Positions 1-8,816 are shown, numbered from the stretch's first letter. The stretch is 43,197 bases of DNA from Candidatus Gastranaerophilales bacterium (GCA_905236205.1 CAJOPF010000027.1:1-43197), one strand, 5' to 3'. A program made the numbers and translations. Notes: generated by a model not told the origin, from the sequence alone.

Positions 1-962
1 AAAACAGATGCGGGAATTAACAGTATTCCCGTATTTTTTACTAATTGTTCGCAAAAAATTTCTGATTTTTGATTTAGCTTATAATTAACACATCCGATTG
101 CACAGTCAACAGGTTCTTTCAGCCACGAAAAACCTGTTTTTTGAAGAAAATCCTCAACGACAATTTTATTTGTTCTTACAATATCCAAATTTCTTTTTAC
201 TATTTTTTCGTGATTATTAAGAGCAAGTGTTGCAACCTTATCATCCAACGCACTTATGCTTATCGTATTATATTCGCGGTTTAAATTTACCTTGTCAATA
301 AATGTTTTATCTGCCACTATCCAGCCCAGTCTTATACCTGCCAGAGAATAAGCTTTTGACATGCTGCCCGTTACTATTGATTTTTCGTATAAATCAGCAA
401 AAGACTTTGTATCGGGCAGTCCTCTATAAGCCTCATCAACAAAAATATATGAACCGTTTTTTCTTGCAATATTGATAAGAAGGTTAATTTCATTCTCAGA
501 TAAAACCGTACCGGTCGGATTATTCGGATTATTTACACAAATCAACTTTGCGTTTTCGGCATTTTTTTCAAGATTTTCAATATCCGTAAGAACAACCTCT
601 GCTCCGTAAAATCTTGGCAACGCATACATTTGTTGATAACAAGGAGTTATGCAAACAACCTTATCGCCTTTATTCACAACAGTTTTCAGCGCAAGCTCAT
701 TTGCGCCGATACCACCAAGAGTAACCGTAATATTTTCAGGATTTTCATTTTGATATAAATTACAAATAGCTTGTTTCAGTTCTTTTGAACCGTATAAATC
801 ACCGTAACCTAGCCTTATATTTTTTAAACATATTTTGCAATCGCAAATTTCTTCAAGTTCTTTTACTGTTAAATTTTGAACACAAGTTTGCGAAAGGTCG
901 TATTTTGTTATACTTTCATATTTTGCAATCCAATTTTCAAGCTTGAAATTTTCGATTAGCAT
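1..962 (-). CDS. Class I/II PLP-dependent aminotransferase, 3' end truncated by window start
   Basis: Not in the ORF track (open at the edge). Reverse-strand reading from ATG at 962 gives MLIENFKLENWIAKYESITKYDLSQT...LICVNNPNNPTGTVLSENEINLL...IFVDEAYRGL...VTGSMSKAYSLAGIRLGW, with NNPNNPTG, DEAY and SMSKAYSLAGIRLGW fold-type I aminotransferase motifs. The ATG overlaps the upstream stop (TAATG). Confidence 0.88.
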   Translation of the reverse strand, partial: MLIENFKLENWIAKYESITKYDLSQTCVQNLTVKELEEICDCKICLKNIRLGYGDLYGSKELKQAICNLYQNENPENITVTLGGIGANELALKTVVNKGDKVVCITPCYQQMYALPRFYGAEVVLTDIENLEKNAENAKLICVNNPNNPTGTVLSENEINLLINIARKNGSYIFVDEAYRGLPDTKSFADLYEKSIVTGSMSKAYSLAGIRLGWIVADKTFIDKVNLNREYNTISISALDDKVATLALNNHEKIVKRNLDIVRTNKIVVEDFLQKTGFSWLKEPVDCAIGCVNYKLNQKSEIFCEQLVKNTGILLIPASV

Positions 963-2599
963 TATTTTTTACCCGAAACTGCAAATTTGTTATACAATAA
1001 ATCGCGCCGTTTTTGAATATCAGGACTATTTAAGTAGTCTTCATATTTCATTTGGAAGTTTATGTAACCGTAAGGCGAAATTTCTACAATTCTGTCCGCA
1101 ACCGTTTGAATAAATTGATAATCCTGAGAAGTAAATAAAACTGTTCCCGTATAATCAATTAGTGCATTATTTAATGAAGTAATAGCCTCTAAATCCAAAT
1201 GGTTTGTAGGTTCATCAAAAATAAGAACATTACTTTCAGCTATCATCATTTTTGCAAGCATACAACGAACTTTTTCACCGCCCGAAAGAACATTTACGGA
1301 TTTTTCCGCATCCTCACCAGAAAATAACATTCTGCCCAAATATCCTCTTAGATAGCTAATATGCTGTTCTTGAGAAAATTGTCCAAGCCATTTGATTAAA
1401 TCCATATTTGATTCAAACAAGTGCCCATTTTCTTTAGGATAATATGAGCGAGTTGCGGTTACCCCCCAGTTAATTTCTCCGCTATCAGGTTCTAATTCAC
1501 CTGCAAGCATTTTAAATAACGTCGTAATAATTATCGGGTTTTTAGCGATAAACGCTATTTTTTCACCCTGAACAACATCAAGAGAAAAGTTTTTAATCAA
1601 TAATTCATCATTTAAAGATTTATTTAATCCCTGAATGTGCAATACATCTTTACCAGGAACTTTTGAATATTTAAAATTGATACTCGGATATTTTCTTGTT
1701 GAAGGTTTTATGTCTTCAAGCGTAAGTTTTTCTAACATATTTTTACGGGATGTTGCTTGTTTTGCTTTTGAAGCATTAGCACTGAACCTTGCAATAAATT
1801 TTCTGAATTCTTCGGCTTTTTCTTCAATTTTTTTGTTGCGTTCTTCTTTTTGTTTCATAATCAAAGCACTTGCCTGAGTCCAGAAAGCGTAATTACCTGT
1901 ATATAGTGTAATATTTCTGAAATCAATGTCCGCAATATGAGTACAAACTCTATCCAAGAATTTTCTGTCGTGCGAAACAACGATTACGAGGTTTGGAAAA
2001 TCGATTAAAAAATCTTCCAACCAAGTTATAGTTTTTAAATCCAAGTGATTTGTAGGTTCGTCCATAAGCAATATATCAGGAGTTCCGAAAAGTGCCTGAG
2101 CAAGTAATACACGTACTTTTTCACTTCCTGACAAGTCTTTCATTAAGCTGTAATGCAACTCATCAGGAATACCCAAATCGGATAATAAAGATGCTGCATT
2201 AGCCTCTGCCTGCCAACCGTCAAGCTCTGCAAATTCTGTTTCCAAATCTGCAACTCTCAACCCGTCCTCATCATTAAAATCTTCTTTTGCGTACAAAGCC
2301 TCTCGCTCTTTCATAACATCATAAAGATGTCTATGCCCCATAATTACGGTATCAAGAACGGTATATTCATCAAATTCAAAGTGGTTTTGCTTTAAAACCG
2401 CAATACGTTGTCCTTTTTTTACATGAACTTCTCCTGATGTAGGTTCTAATTCACCTGACAAAACCTTCAAGAATGTAGATTTACCTGCGCCGTTTGCACC
2501 GATTAGACCATAACAATTTCCTGATGAGAATTTTATATTAACATTTTCAAAAAGAGGTTCAGAACCGAATTTTACAGTAACATTTTCTGTCGTAATCAT
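962..2599 (-). CDS. ybiT: ABC-F family ATP-binding protein (YbiT-like)
   Basis: Two ABC domains, Walker A GANGAGKST, LSGSEKVR and LSGGEKVR signatures, DEPTNHLD twice. Confidence 0.9.
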   Translation of the reverse strand: MITTENVTVKFGSEPLFENVNIKFSSGNCYGLIGANGAGKSTFLKVLSGELEPTSGEVHVKKGQRIAVLKQNHFEFDEYTVLDTVIMGHRHLYDVMKEREALYAKEDFNDEDGLRVADLETEFAELDGWQAEANAASLLSDLGIPDELHYSLMKDLSGSEKVRVLLAQALFGTPDILLMDEPTNHLDLKTITWLEDFLIDFPNLVIVVSHDRKFLDRVCTHIADIDFRNITLYTGNYAFWTQASALIMKQKEERNKKIEEKAEEFRKFIARFSANASKAKQATSRKNMLEKLTLEDIKPSTRKYPSINFKYSKVPGKDVLHIQGLNKSLNDELLIKNFSLDVVQGEKIAFIAKNPIIITTLFKMLAGELEPDSGEINWGVTATRSYYPKENGHLFESNMDLIKWLGQFSQEQHISYLRGYLGRMLFSGEDAEKSVNVLSGGEKVRCMLAKMMIAESNVLIFDEPTNHLDLEAITSLNNALIDYTGTVLFTSQDYQFIQTVADRIVEISPYGYINFQMKYEDYLNSPDIQKRRDLLYNKFAVSGKK

Positions 2600-2612
2600 T
2601 TTGTGTACCTTT

Positions 2613-3944
2613 TTAATGTGCTAAGAATCTGAAATAAATATATATTGTTGATGCCACAAGCGAAATAAACACTGTTATTGAGCCGTAGAATAAAAACTGC
2701 ATAAATGTAATTTTATGATTTTTAGCGGCAGCATTTTCAGACACAATAACATTTGCGGCAGCACCGATAATTGTTAAATTTCCGCCTAAACAAGCACCCA
2801 AAGATAAGCACCACCACAGAGGATGAGCATATTCTGCACCCATAACAGACTGAATATTAGCAATCATAGGAGCCATCGTAACCGTGTAAGGTATGTTGTC
2901 AATTATACCTGACAAAATACCTGAGCCCCATAAAATTACCATAGCAGTAGCAGTTTCGGAGCCGTTTGTAACATCTAAAAGCCATTTTGCCATTAACGCA
3001 ATTCCGCCCGAAGCTTCTAAACCGCCAATAATAACAAATAAACCAATAAAGAAAAATATTGTATTCCACTCAACATCTTTTATGATATTTGTAGGTTTTT
3101 CAAACAATAACAAGAAACTTGCCCCTGCCATAGCGGATAAACTTGCAGGAATGTGTGTCATATCGTGAGTTACAAACCCAAAAATTACAAGTCCCAAAAC
3201 AATTATACTTCTAATCATTCCTGCCTTATCTTTTATTGTATGGCTGTTATCAAGCTTTGCGATTTCTGCCATTTTTTCGGGGGCAGCTTTAAGTTGTTTT
3301 CTGAAAAACAAAATCATAACAGCAATAACAAGTGCTAAAATTAAACATACAATATCAGTAAGTTCAAGTATAAAATCCATAAAAGATAAACCTGCGGCAC
3401 TGCCGATAATGATATTTGGCGGATCACCGATTAACGTTGCTGTACCGCCGATATTTGATGATAAAATTTCAGTAATCAAATATGGAGCAGGATTGATTTC
3501 CAATTTATCGGCAATATAGAAGGTTATAGGCATAATTAAAATTACCGTTGTAACGTTATCCAAAAATGCGGATGCAACAGCAGTAAATAGTGCCAATACA
3601 ATCAAAACCAAAACAGGATGTCCTTTTGTGAACTTTAACAACTCATTTGCAATCCAGTTAAAAACCCCCGTTTCTGTTGAAATATTAACAATAATCATCA
3701 TTGAAACAAGTAAGAAAATTACGTTAAAATCAACAAAGTTAATAAAATAATGAGGGTCTAAAGAACCGTTAGGAAGCGTTTTATGAACGCTTACAAGTCC
3801 CAAGAACATAGTACAAGCCGCACCTATCAACGCGATTGTAACTTTTGGTATTTTTTCCGTAGCAATAAAAATATATGCAAGAATTAAAATAACGGCAGAA
3901 ATGATAACCGCATTGTTGCCTACTAATCCGCTTAAAAATTCCAT
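2613..3944 (-). CDS. ArsB/NhaD (SLC13-like) family ion transporter
   Basis: Multi-TM protein with FLDNVTTVILIMPIT, SSNIGGTATLIGDPPNIIIGSAAGLSF and GGNLTIIGAAANVI motifs typical of the ArsB/NhaD family. Confidence 0.85.
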   Translation of the reverse strand: MEFLSGLVGNNAVIISAVILILAYIFIATEKIPKVTIALIGAACTMFLGLVSVHKTLPNGSLDPHYFINFVDFNVIFLLVSMMIIVNISTETGVFNWIANELLKFTKGHPVLVLIVLALFTAVASAFLDNVTTVILIMPITFYIADKLEINPAPYLITEILSSNIGGTATLIGDPPNIIIGSAAGLSFMDFILELTDIVCLILALVIAVMILFFRKQLKAAPEKMAEIAKLDNSHTIKDKAGMIRSIIVLGLVIFGFVTHDMTHIPASLSAMAGASFLLLFEKPTNIIKDVEWNTIFFFIGLFVIIGGLEASGGIALMAKWLLDVTNGSETATAMVILWGSGILSGIIDNIPYTVTMAPMIANIQSVMGAEYAHPLWWCLSLGACLGGNLTIIGAAANVIVSENAAAKNHKITFMQFLFYGSITVFISLVASTIYIYFRFLAH

Positions 3945-4043
3945 TTTTAAATCCTTTTCTATTTATATTTCCTATATCAAGAAAATAATAACATAAACAG
4001 GAATAAAGTTAAATGCTTATAACCAATAAGGTTTGGTTTTCTC

Positions 4044-6164
4044 TTAATTAAAATTAAAACCCATATGTCCTCTTAATTCTTCGGATTCCTTCAGCGATAC
4101 TGTTTCTTCCAACATTTTAGCTATCATATTTACATCTTTAACTTCTAAAATATCACATTCTCTTTTTATGCTCACAAAATCGCTTACAGTAAGTCCTTGC
4201 ATATTTAGGATTTCTGTATTTGGTTTCATATTAAATACATACTTAAAAGCAGTTTCTATTTTTTCGGGTTTTAAAAATCCAAATTTCATTTTAAAAGTAA
4301 AACGTCTTAAAGAAGCTTGGTCTAATGTATCTATATAATTTGTTGTACAAATAAAAGGATATTCAAAATCTTCCATACAAGTAAGCATTTGATTTACCAA
4401 TGTTACTTCCCAATTACGTTCGGCAAATCCTCTTGAACGCAAGAAAGAATCAACTTCGTCAATTATAAGCATAGCCTCTTTATCTTTTGCTTCTTCAAAT
4501 GCTTCGGCAACTAATTTTTCACTGTTACCGACGTATTTATCTAAAATATCTGATGCCGATTTGTGAATAACATTAAGTCCTAATTCATTAGCTAAATATA
4601 TTGCATAAGCAGATTTTCCGGTACCTGAATCACCATAAATACACATTGAAAAGTTTAATTTTTTATTTTTTACTATTTTTTCTGTTAAAAATTCTAAATC
4701 TCTTGAACAATTAACTAAATCAACTCTGTATTTTTTATTTTTCCCCTTTTTCGATAAATTTAATTCTGAAATAAATTTTGATGATTTACTTATTTTTGCT
4801 TGCTCAAAACATTGTTCAAAATTTTCAGATTGTTTTATTTTTTCTCTTTCGTAACAATATGCCATAATTTCTGCAACCTCCTGATATAAAGTTTTAGGTA
4901 TCATTTCTTTAATTTCTAAATCAAATAATTTTTTGGTTAATCTGTAATTTGTATATATAAAGGTATTGTTCTTTTTACCATTTTGTATAATTTTATCTGC
5001 ATCTTCTTTACTTTTTTTTGAAACGAAAGGTGCTGGTTTTTGCTTTCTACAGTATTTCAACTCAAGAGCCATTGAACAATCCTCATCTGTCAGGATAAAT
5101 GTTGTAACCTTATTTTTTTGCATTTCTTCCAAATTTGCTACAATATCTTTTGTTGTTAATATTCCATATTCATCGTTCAATTTGCATTGAATACCTTCTT
5201 TATATTTAATTTTTGATTTTATACGACCTTTTTTATCATAAGTAATAGAATAGCCATGCCTTAAATCTTTTTTAAATGTATGTTCTTCCATTAAATTTCC
5301 ATTTTGATAGTATAATCTATATTTTCCATCACGCTTGCCTTTTTTTAAATTTAGCTCAAATGCAATTTTTTTGTTTTCATAAAAGCCAATAAATAAGCCC
5401 TCTTGTTTATCATTTACATATTGTCCGATTTCTTTAATTAAACCATTTTCACGGTAAACAGTGAATTTGCCGTTTCTTACATTATTTACTACTTCTATTT
5501 CAAATCGCACATTACCATTTTCGAAATAATGTGTTTCTATTTCTTTTGTTTTAAAATATAGAGTTTTAATTTTTACTTTACCGTTTTTATAATAACTTGT
5601 ACCCCAACCGACAGGAACGTTATTTTTATATGTAATTTCATATTCTATTTCGCCAGTTTCATAATATCCACGCATAATACCTTCAAGTTTATTATTGACA
5701 AAATTTGTAGATTGCTCAATCTGTCCATTATAATAGTATTTTCGTGCATAACCATTTCTTAAGTTTCTCGCATAAGATATTTCTTCTTTTAGTTTGCCAT
5801 CCTCATAATAATATCTTTCAATGCCTTCTTTAACTCCATTGATAAAACTTTCTTCACTTTTTAAAGAACCATCTTCTCTAAAATTTTGACATATACCATC
5901 TAATTTGTTGTTTGTATAGTAGTTAATAGTACTAATATTGCCATTATTATTAAAATAAAGTTTGGTTATACCATTTAATTGTTTATTTACATAACTCATT
6001 TCTATTGATAATTTTTTATTTGGTAAATATACTCTAAAAATACCATCCTCAGGATATATTATATTGTCTTTTTTTATCAATTTGCCATCTTCATAATATA
6101 ATTTTGGTTCATCTACTAAAATCTCTCCAAAATTATAACAATTGTTAAAATCAAATTTTGACAT
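4044..6164 (-). CDS. Composite protein: MORN-variant (YwqK-like) repeats + FlhB C-terminal-like domain + AAA+ ATPase
   Basis: About residues 20-325: ~23-aa repeats of G-x-x-x-x-Y-Y-x-x-G-x-[IL]-[KE]. About 352-444: aligns to FlhB_C (MALELKYCRKQKPAPFV...IPKTLYQEVAEIMAYCYEREK). About 480-690: Walker A GDSGTGKS, Walker B LIIDEVDS, WEVTLVNQMLTCMEDF, CTTNYIDTLDQASLRRF. Confidence 0.85.
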   Translation of the reverse strand: MSKFDFNNCYNFGEILVDEPKLYYEDGKLIKKDNIIYPEDGIFRVYLPNKKLSIEMSYVNKQLNGITKLYFNNNGNISTINYYTNNKLDGICQNFREDGSLKSEESFINGVKEGIERYYYEDGKLKEEISYARNLRNGYARKYYYNGQIEQSTNFVNNKLEGIMRGYYETGEIEYEITYKNNVPVGWGTSYYKNGKVKIKTLYFKTKEIETHYFENGNVRFEIEVVNNVRNGKFTVYRENGLIKEIGQYVNDKQEGLFIGFYENKKIAFELNLKKGKRDGKYRLYYQNGNLMEEHTFKKDLRHGYSITYDKKGRIKSKIKYKEGIQCKLNDEYGILTTKDIVANLEEMQKNKVTTFILTDEDCSMALELKYCRKQKPAPFVSKKSKEDADKIIQNGKKNNTFIYTNYRLTKKLFDLEIKEMIPKTLYQEVAEIMAYCYEREKIKQSENFEQCFEQAKISKSSKFISELNLSKKGKNKKYRVDLVNCSRDLEFLTEKIVKNKKLNFSMCIYGDSGTGKSAYAIYLANELGLNVIHKSASDILDKYVGNSEKLVAEAFEEAKDKEAMLIIDEVDSFLRSRGFAERNWEVTLVNQMLTCMEDFEYPFICTTNYIDTLDQASLRRFTFKMKFGFLKPEKIETAFKYVFNMKPNTEILNMQGLTVSDFVSIKRECDILEVKDVNMIAKMLEETVSLKESEELRGHMGFNFN

Positions 6165-6191
6165 AATTATCTCCTTGCTATTTGCTGAATT

Positions 6192-6407
6192 TTATTCTTT
6201 ACATTTACCTAACTTTGCATCTAATATAGCTTTTATATCGTTATCAAATTTTTCTGAATAAGGATAATGTTTTTCAAACTTTTCATCTAAATAATCATCG
6301 TCATAAACCTTTAAATATAATGCTTTTTGTTCTTCTTCTGTTCTTGGTGTGTCCAAAAATTTTGATTCACACTTGTTTTCTTGAGTTTTATCTTTGTTCT
6401 CAGGCAT
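6192..6407 (-). CDS. Small acidic hypothetical protein (71 aa)
   Basis: ORF with AAAGAGG-type RBS upstream of ATG; 27-nt gap to the downstream composite gene, co-directional. Confidence 0.6.
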   Translation of the reverse strand: MPENKDKTQENKCESKFLDTPRTEEEQKALYLKVYDDDYLDEKFEKHYPYSEKFDNDIKAILDAKLGKCKE

Positions 6408-6433
6408 ATTTACCTCTTTTTTTGATTACAATT

Positions 6434-7069
6434 TTATTCAATAAATGTTAAAGTAGTTGCTTCCTCTAAATGAGCATAAAATCTAGTACCTGCTGGGATT
6501 TTTACACTATTTCCTTTCTCAGCTGCGTATGCAAGACCTGTGGAACCTGACATTAAAGCAAAATATCCAATAGCAACAGGAGTTGTTAAACCTGCACTCA
6601 TAATAGTCATACCAACAATAGCAGCACCAACAATGCAGCCGCATATAAATTTAGCAATAATTTTTCCACCTCGTTTTGCATTAGAGGTTATTTTTATAGG
6701 TTTTGTTTTAATATTAATTTTTCCTGTAGGTGTTACCAATTCATTAAATTCTACTGTAAAACTTCCAGATTTTTGGTATTTATCAGGCTTTTCAATATCA
6801 ATAATTTTGCCATATAAAATACTTCCTTTGGGAGCAATCAAAGCATCATTTTCTTTCCAATTTTTATTTATCACAGCAGATATTACATCACCATTAGTAA
6901 GTAATTCCAAATCTAGAGAAGATTGCATTACTGCTTCAAAACTAGAATTTTCAGGTAAATAAACAACGTGTCCTTTTAAACTATCTGATGCCCATACAAT
7001 TTGGTTCATTTGAAAAAATAATACAACTGCAATTGCAATAATTTTTTTTATTGAAAAATTTTTAATCAT
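6434..7069 (-). CDS. Hypothetical exported protein with Gly/Ala-rich hydrophobic segment
   Basis: N-terminal signal-like MIKNFSIKKIIAIAVVLFFQMNQIVWA; hydrophobic stretch FICGCIVGAAIVGMTIMSAGLTTPVAIGYFALM. Confidence 0.7.
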   Translation of the reverse strand: MIKNFSIKKIIAIAVVLFFQMNQIVWASDSLKGHVVYLPENSSFEAVMQSSLDLELLTNGDVISAVINKNWKENDALIAPKGSILYGKIIDIEKPDKYQKSGSFTVEFNELVTPTGKINIKTKPIKITSNAKRGGKIIAKFICGCIVGAAIVGMTIMSAGLTTPVAIGYFALMSGSTGLAYAAEKGNSVKIPAGTRFYAHLEEATTLTFIE

Positions 7070-7081
7070 ACGAATATCCCT

Positions 7082-7810
7082 TTATTTGAACATAAATTTT
7101 AAGTCATCTTCGTAATCATATGTTACGTAACCAACAGCAAGTTTTGTTTTATAGTCAGATGTTTTAAAGTAGACATTAAAATGACCAAATATACCGGTTT
7201 CTTCACAATTTGCATTTCTTTTTAAATCTTTTAAATCAATATATAAAATGTTATTCAGGTTATAATCTTTTTGTTTTTGATTAACAAGCAAAGTTCCTTG
7301 TTTATCCATTTGAACCATACGGATATTCGCCTTTTGTATTTCTTGTGGTGTAACTTTTAAATCTTTATTTGTATCGAGCGATATAAGAGATTTAAAACGA
7401 TTAGTTTTTGAATCATAAATACCAAATAAATCATTATGAGTCCAATTTTTAGAAGGTTTATCTATAACTAATACATAATAATTTCCATCAATTGGAATTA
7501 CGTATGGATCATTAACATTAACAGGAATTTGTCGTTTTGGTTGTGGTGGAGGTGGCGGAGCTATTTGAGCAACATATGCACTAGTTCCATTTGTTGTTGA
7601 AAATTTGGTTTTTTGGTTTTCATTTTGAATTTCTTTAGAGTTAAAATTTTTTACTTCTGGCAAATAAAGTGTATCAACATTTGATTTTTGAATTTGTTTT
7701 GTATTAGTATTTATTTTTGTTGTTTTATACAGGAACATATCCTCTTCTTGCGCATAAGAAGGTATTACTAATACCAATAATAATGTCATTAAAGTGAAAA
7801 TTTTTTTCAT
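7082..7810 (-). CDS. Hypothetical exported protein with a proline run and an EF-hand-like loop
   Basis: Signal peptide MKKIFTLMTLLLVLVIPSYA; APPPPPQP; DTNKDLKVTPQE matches DxNxDxx[hydrophobic]xxxE. Confidence 0.7.
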   Translation of the reverse strand: MKKIFTLMTLLLVLVIPSYAQEEDMFLYKTTKINTNTKQIQKSNVDTLYLPEVKNFNSKEIQNENQKTKFSTTNGTSAYVAQIAPPPPPQPKRQIPVNVNDPYVIPIDGNYYVLVIDKPSKNWTHNDLFGIYDSKTNRFKSLISLDTNKDLKVTPQEIQKANIRMVQMDKQGTLLVNQKQKDYNLNNILYIDLKDLKRNANCEETGIFGHFNVYFKTSDYKTKLAVGYVTYDYEDDLKFMFK

Positions 7811-8023
7811 AAAGTACCTCCTTGTCTGTTTAAATAACGATTAATAAGCATTTTTGTTCATTTTTATTATAATTTTGTTACTTATTAATCATAAAATATA
7901 GGTACGTCAAAAACGGACATAACTTTTTGTGTAATATTTATGTAATTTTATAGCGATTTATTTTTTTTAATAATCTGGCTAAAAGTTAATTATAATAAGA
8001 ATGTACAAAATTCTTTTTACATC

Positions 8024-8052
8024 TTGAAAAATTTTATAAAATACGTTACAAT
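8024..8052 (+). promoter_or_regulatory. Sigma70-like promoter upstream of tandem hairpins
   Basis: TTGAAA (8024-8029), 17-nt spacer, TACAAT (8047-8052). Confidence 0.5.
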
Positions 8053-8093
8053 GTGTTTATAAGATGCATTTAATTTTGTAAATATTATACTCG

Positions 8094-8138
8094 CTATAGA
8101 TTTATTCTATAGTTCAGATGACAGGCTTTATGCCTGTC
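8094..8138 (+). repeat. Two adjacent inverted repeats (structured leader or sRNA-like)
   Basis: CTATAGA-TTTAT-TCTATAG (8094-8112) and GACAGGC-TTTAT-GCCTGTC (8120-8138), both perfect with the same TTTAT loop. Confidence 0.6.
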
Positions 8139-8140
8139 GT

Positions 8141-8169
8141 TTGCGTTTTATAAAATGTATGTGTATAAT
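8141..8169 (+). promoter_or_regulatory. Sigma70-like promoter with predicted start at or next to the NYN-gene ATG
   Basis: TTGCGT (8141-8146), 17-nt spacer, TATAAT (8164-8169); 6 nt to ATG at 8176. Confidence 0.55.
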
Positions 8170-8175
8170 TAGATT

Positions 8176-8816
8176 ATGAAAATTTTAGCACTAATAGATG
8201 GTTTTAATTATTACCATAAATTAGATAAATACCAAAATAACAAAATACTTGCGTTAAATGGCTAGATTATATGTCATTATTAAAGGCATCTGTAAAAAGC
8301 CATTTGAGAAATGATAATTTCGATTTAGAAATTTACTTTTTTACCGCTATTGCAAAGCATAGAAATATAGATTCACAAAATAGACATAAGACATACATAA
8401 ACGCTTTAAAAAAGTCTGGTGTAAAACTTGTATTAGGTGAATTTAAAGAAAAATATATTGCACCTTGCATTGATTGCAAGCAAAAATTACCTTCTGAAAA
8501 AATTTTAAAACACGAAGAAAAACATACAGATGTGAATATAGCAATAACATTACTAGAAAAAGCAATGACTAATAATTTTGATAGAGCATATTTATTAAGT
8601 GGTGATAGTGATTATGTGCCTGTTGTAAAACGTGTAAAGGAACTTTATCCACAAAAAGAAATCATAATTTGTCCACCGCCACAAAAGAATTATTGTGTTC
8701 ATAGTTTAGTACAAGCAAGTGGCGAAAATGACTTTTTTAGATTTAGATGGAATACAATAAAACATTTTCAATTTCCTAATGAATATGAAGATTATAAAAA
8801 TCCTTGGTTATTGTAG
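8176..8816 (+). pseudogene. NYN (PIN-like, LabA/DUF88-type) domain protein interrupted by a -1 frame change
   Basis: Frame 1 from ATG 8176: MKILALIDGFNYYHKLDKYQNNKILALNG* (stop 8263-8265). The -1 frame continues WLDYMSLLKASVKSHLRNDNFDLEIYFFTAIAK...DVNIAITLLEKAMTNNFDRAYLLSGDSDYVPVVKRV. The two parts together form one NYN domain. Confidence 0.75.

Noticed and set aside
1635-1877. Plus-strand 80-aa ORF inside the ABC-F gene
   Set aside because: Antisense to a well-supported CDS, no RBS, low-complexity translation.
6540-6962. Plus-strand 140-aa ORF antisense to the exported protein gene
   Set aside because: The minus-strand reading has a signal peptide and RBS; the antisense ORF reflects codon bias.
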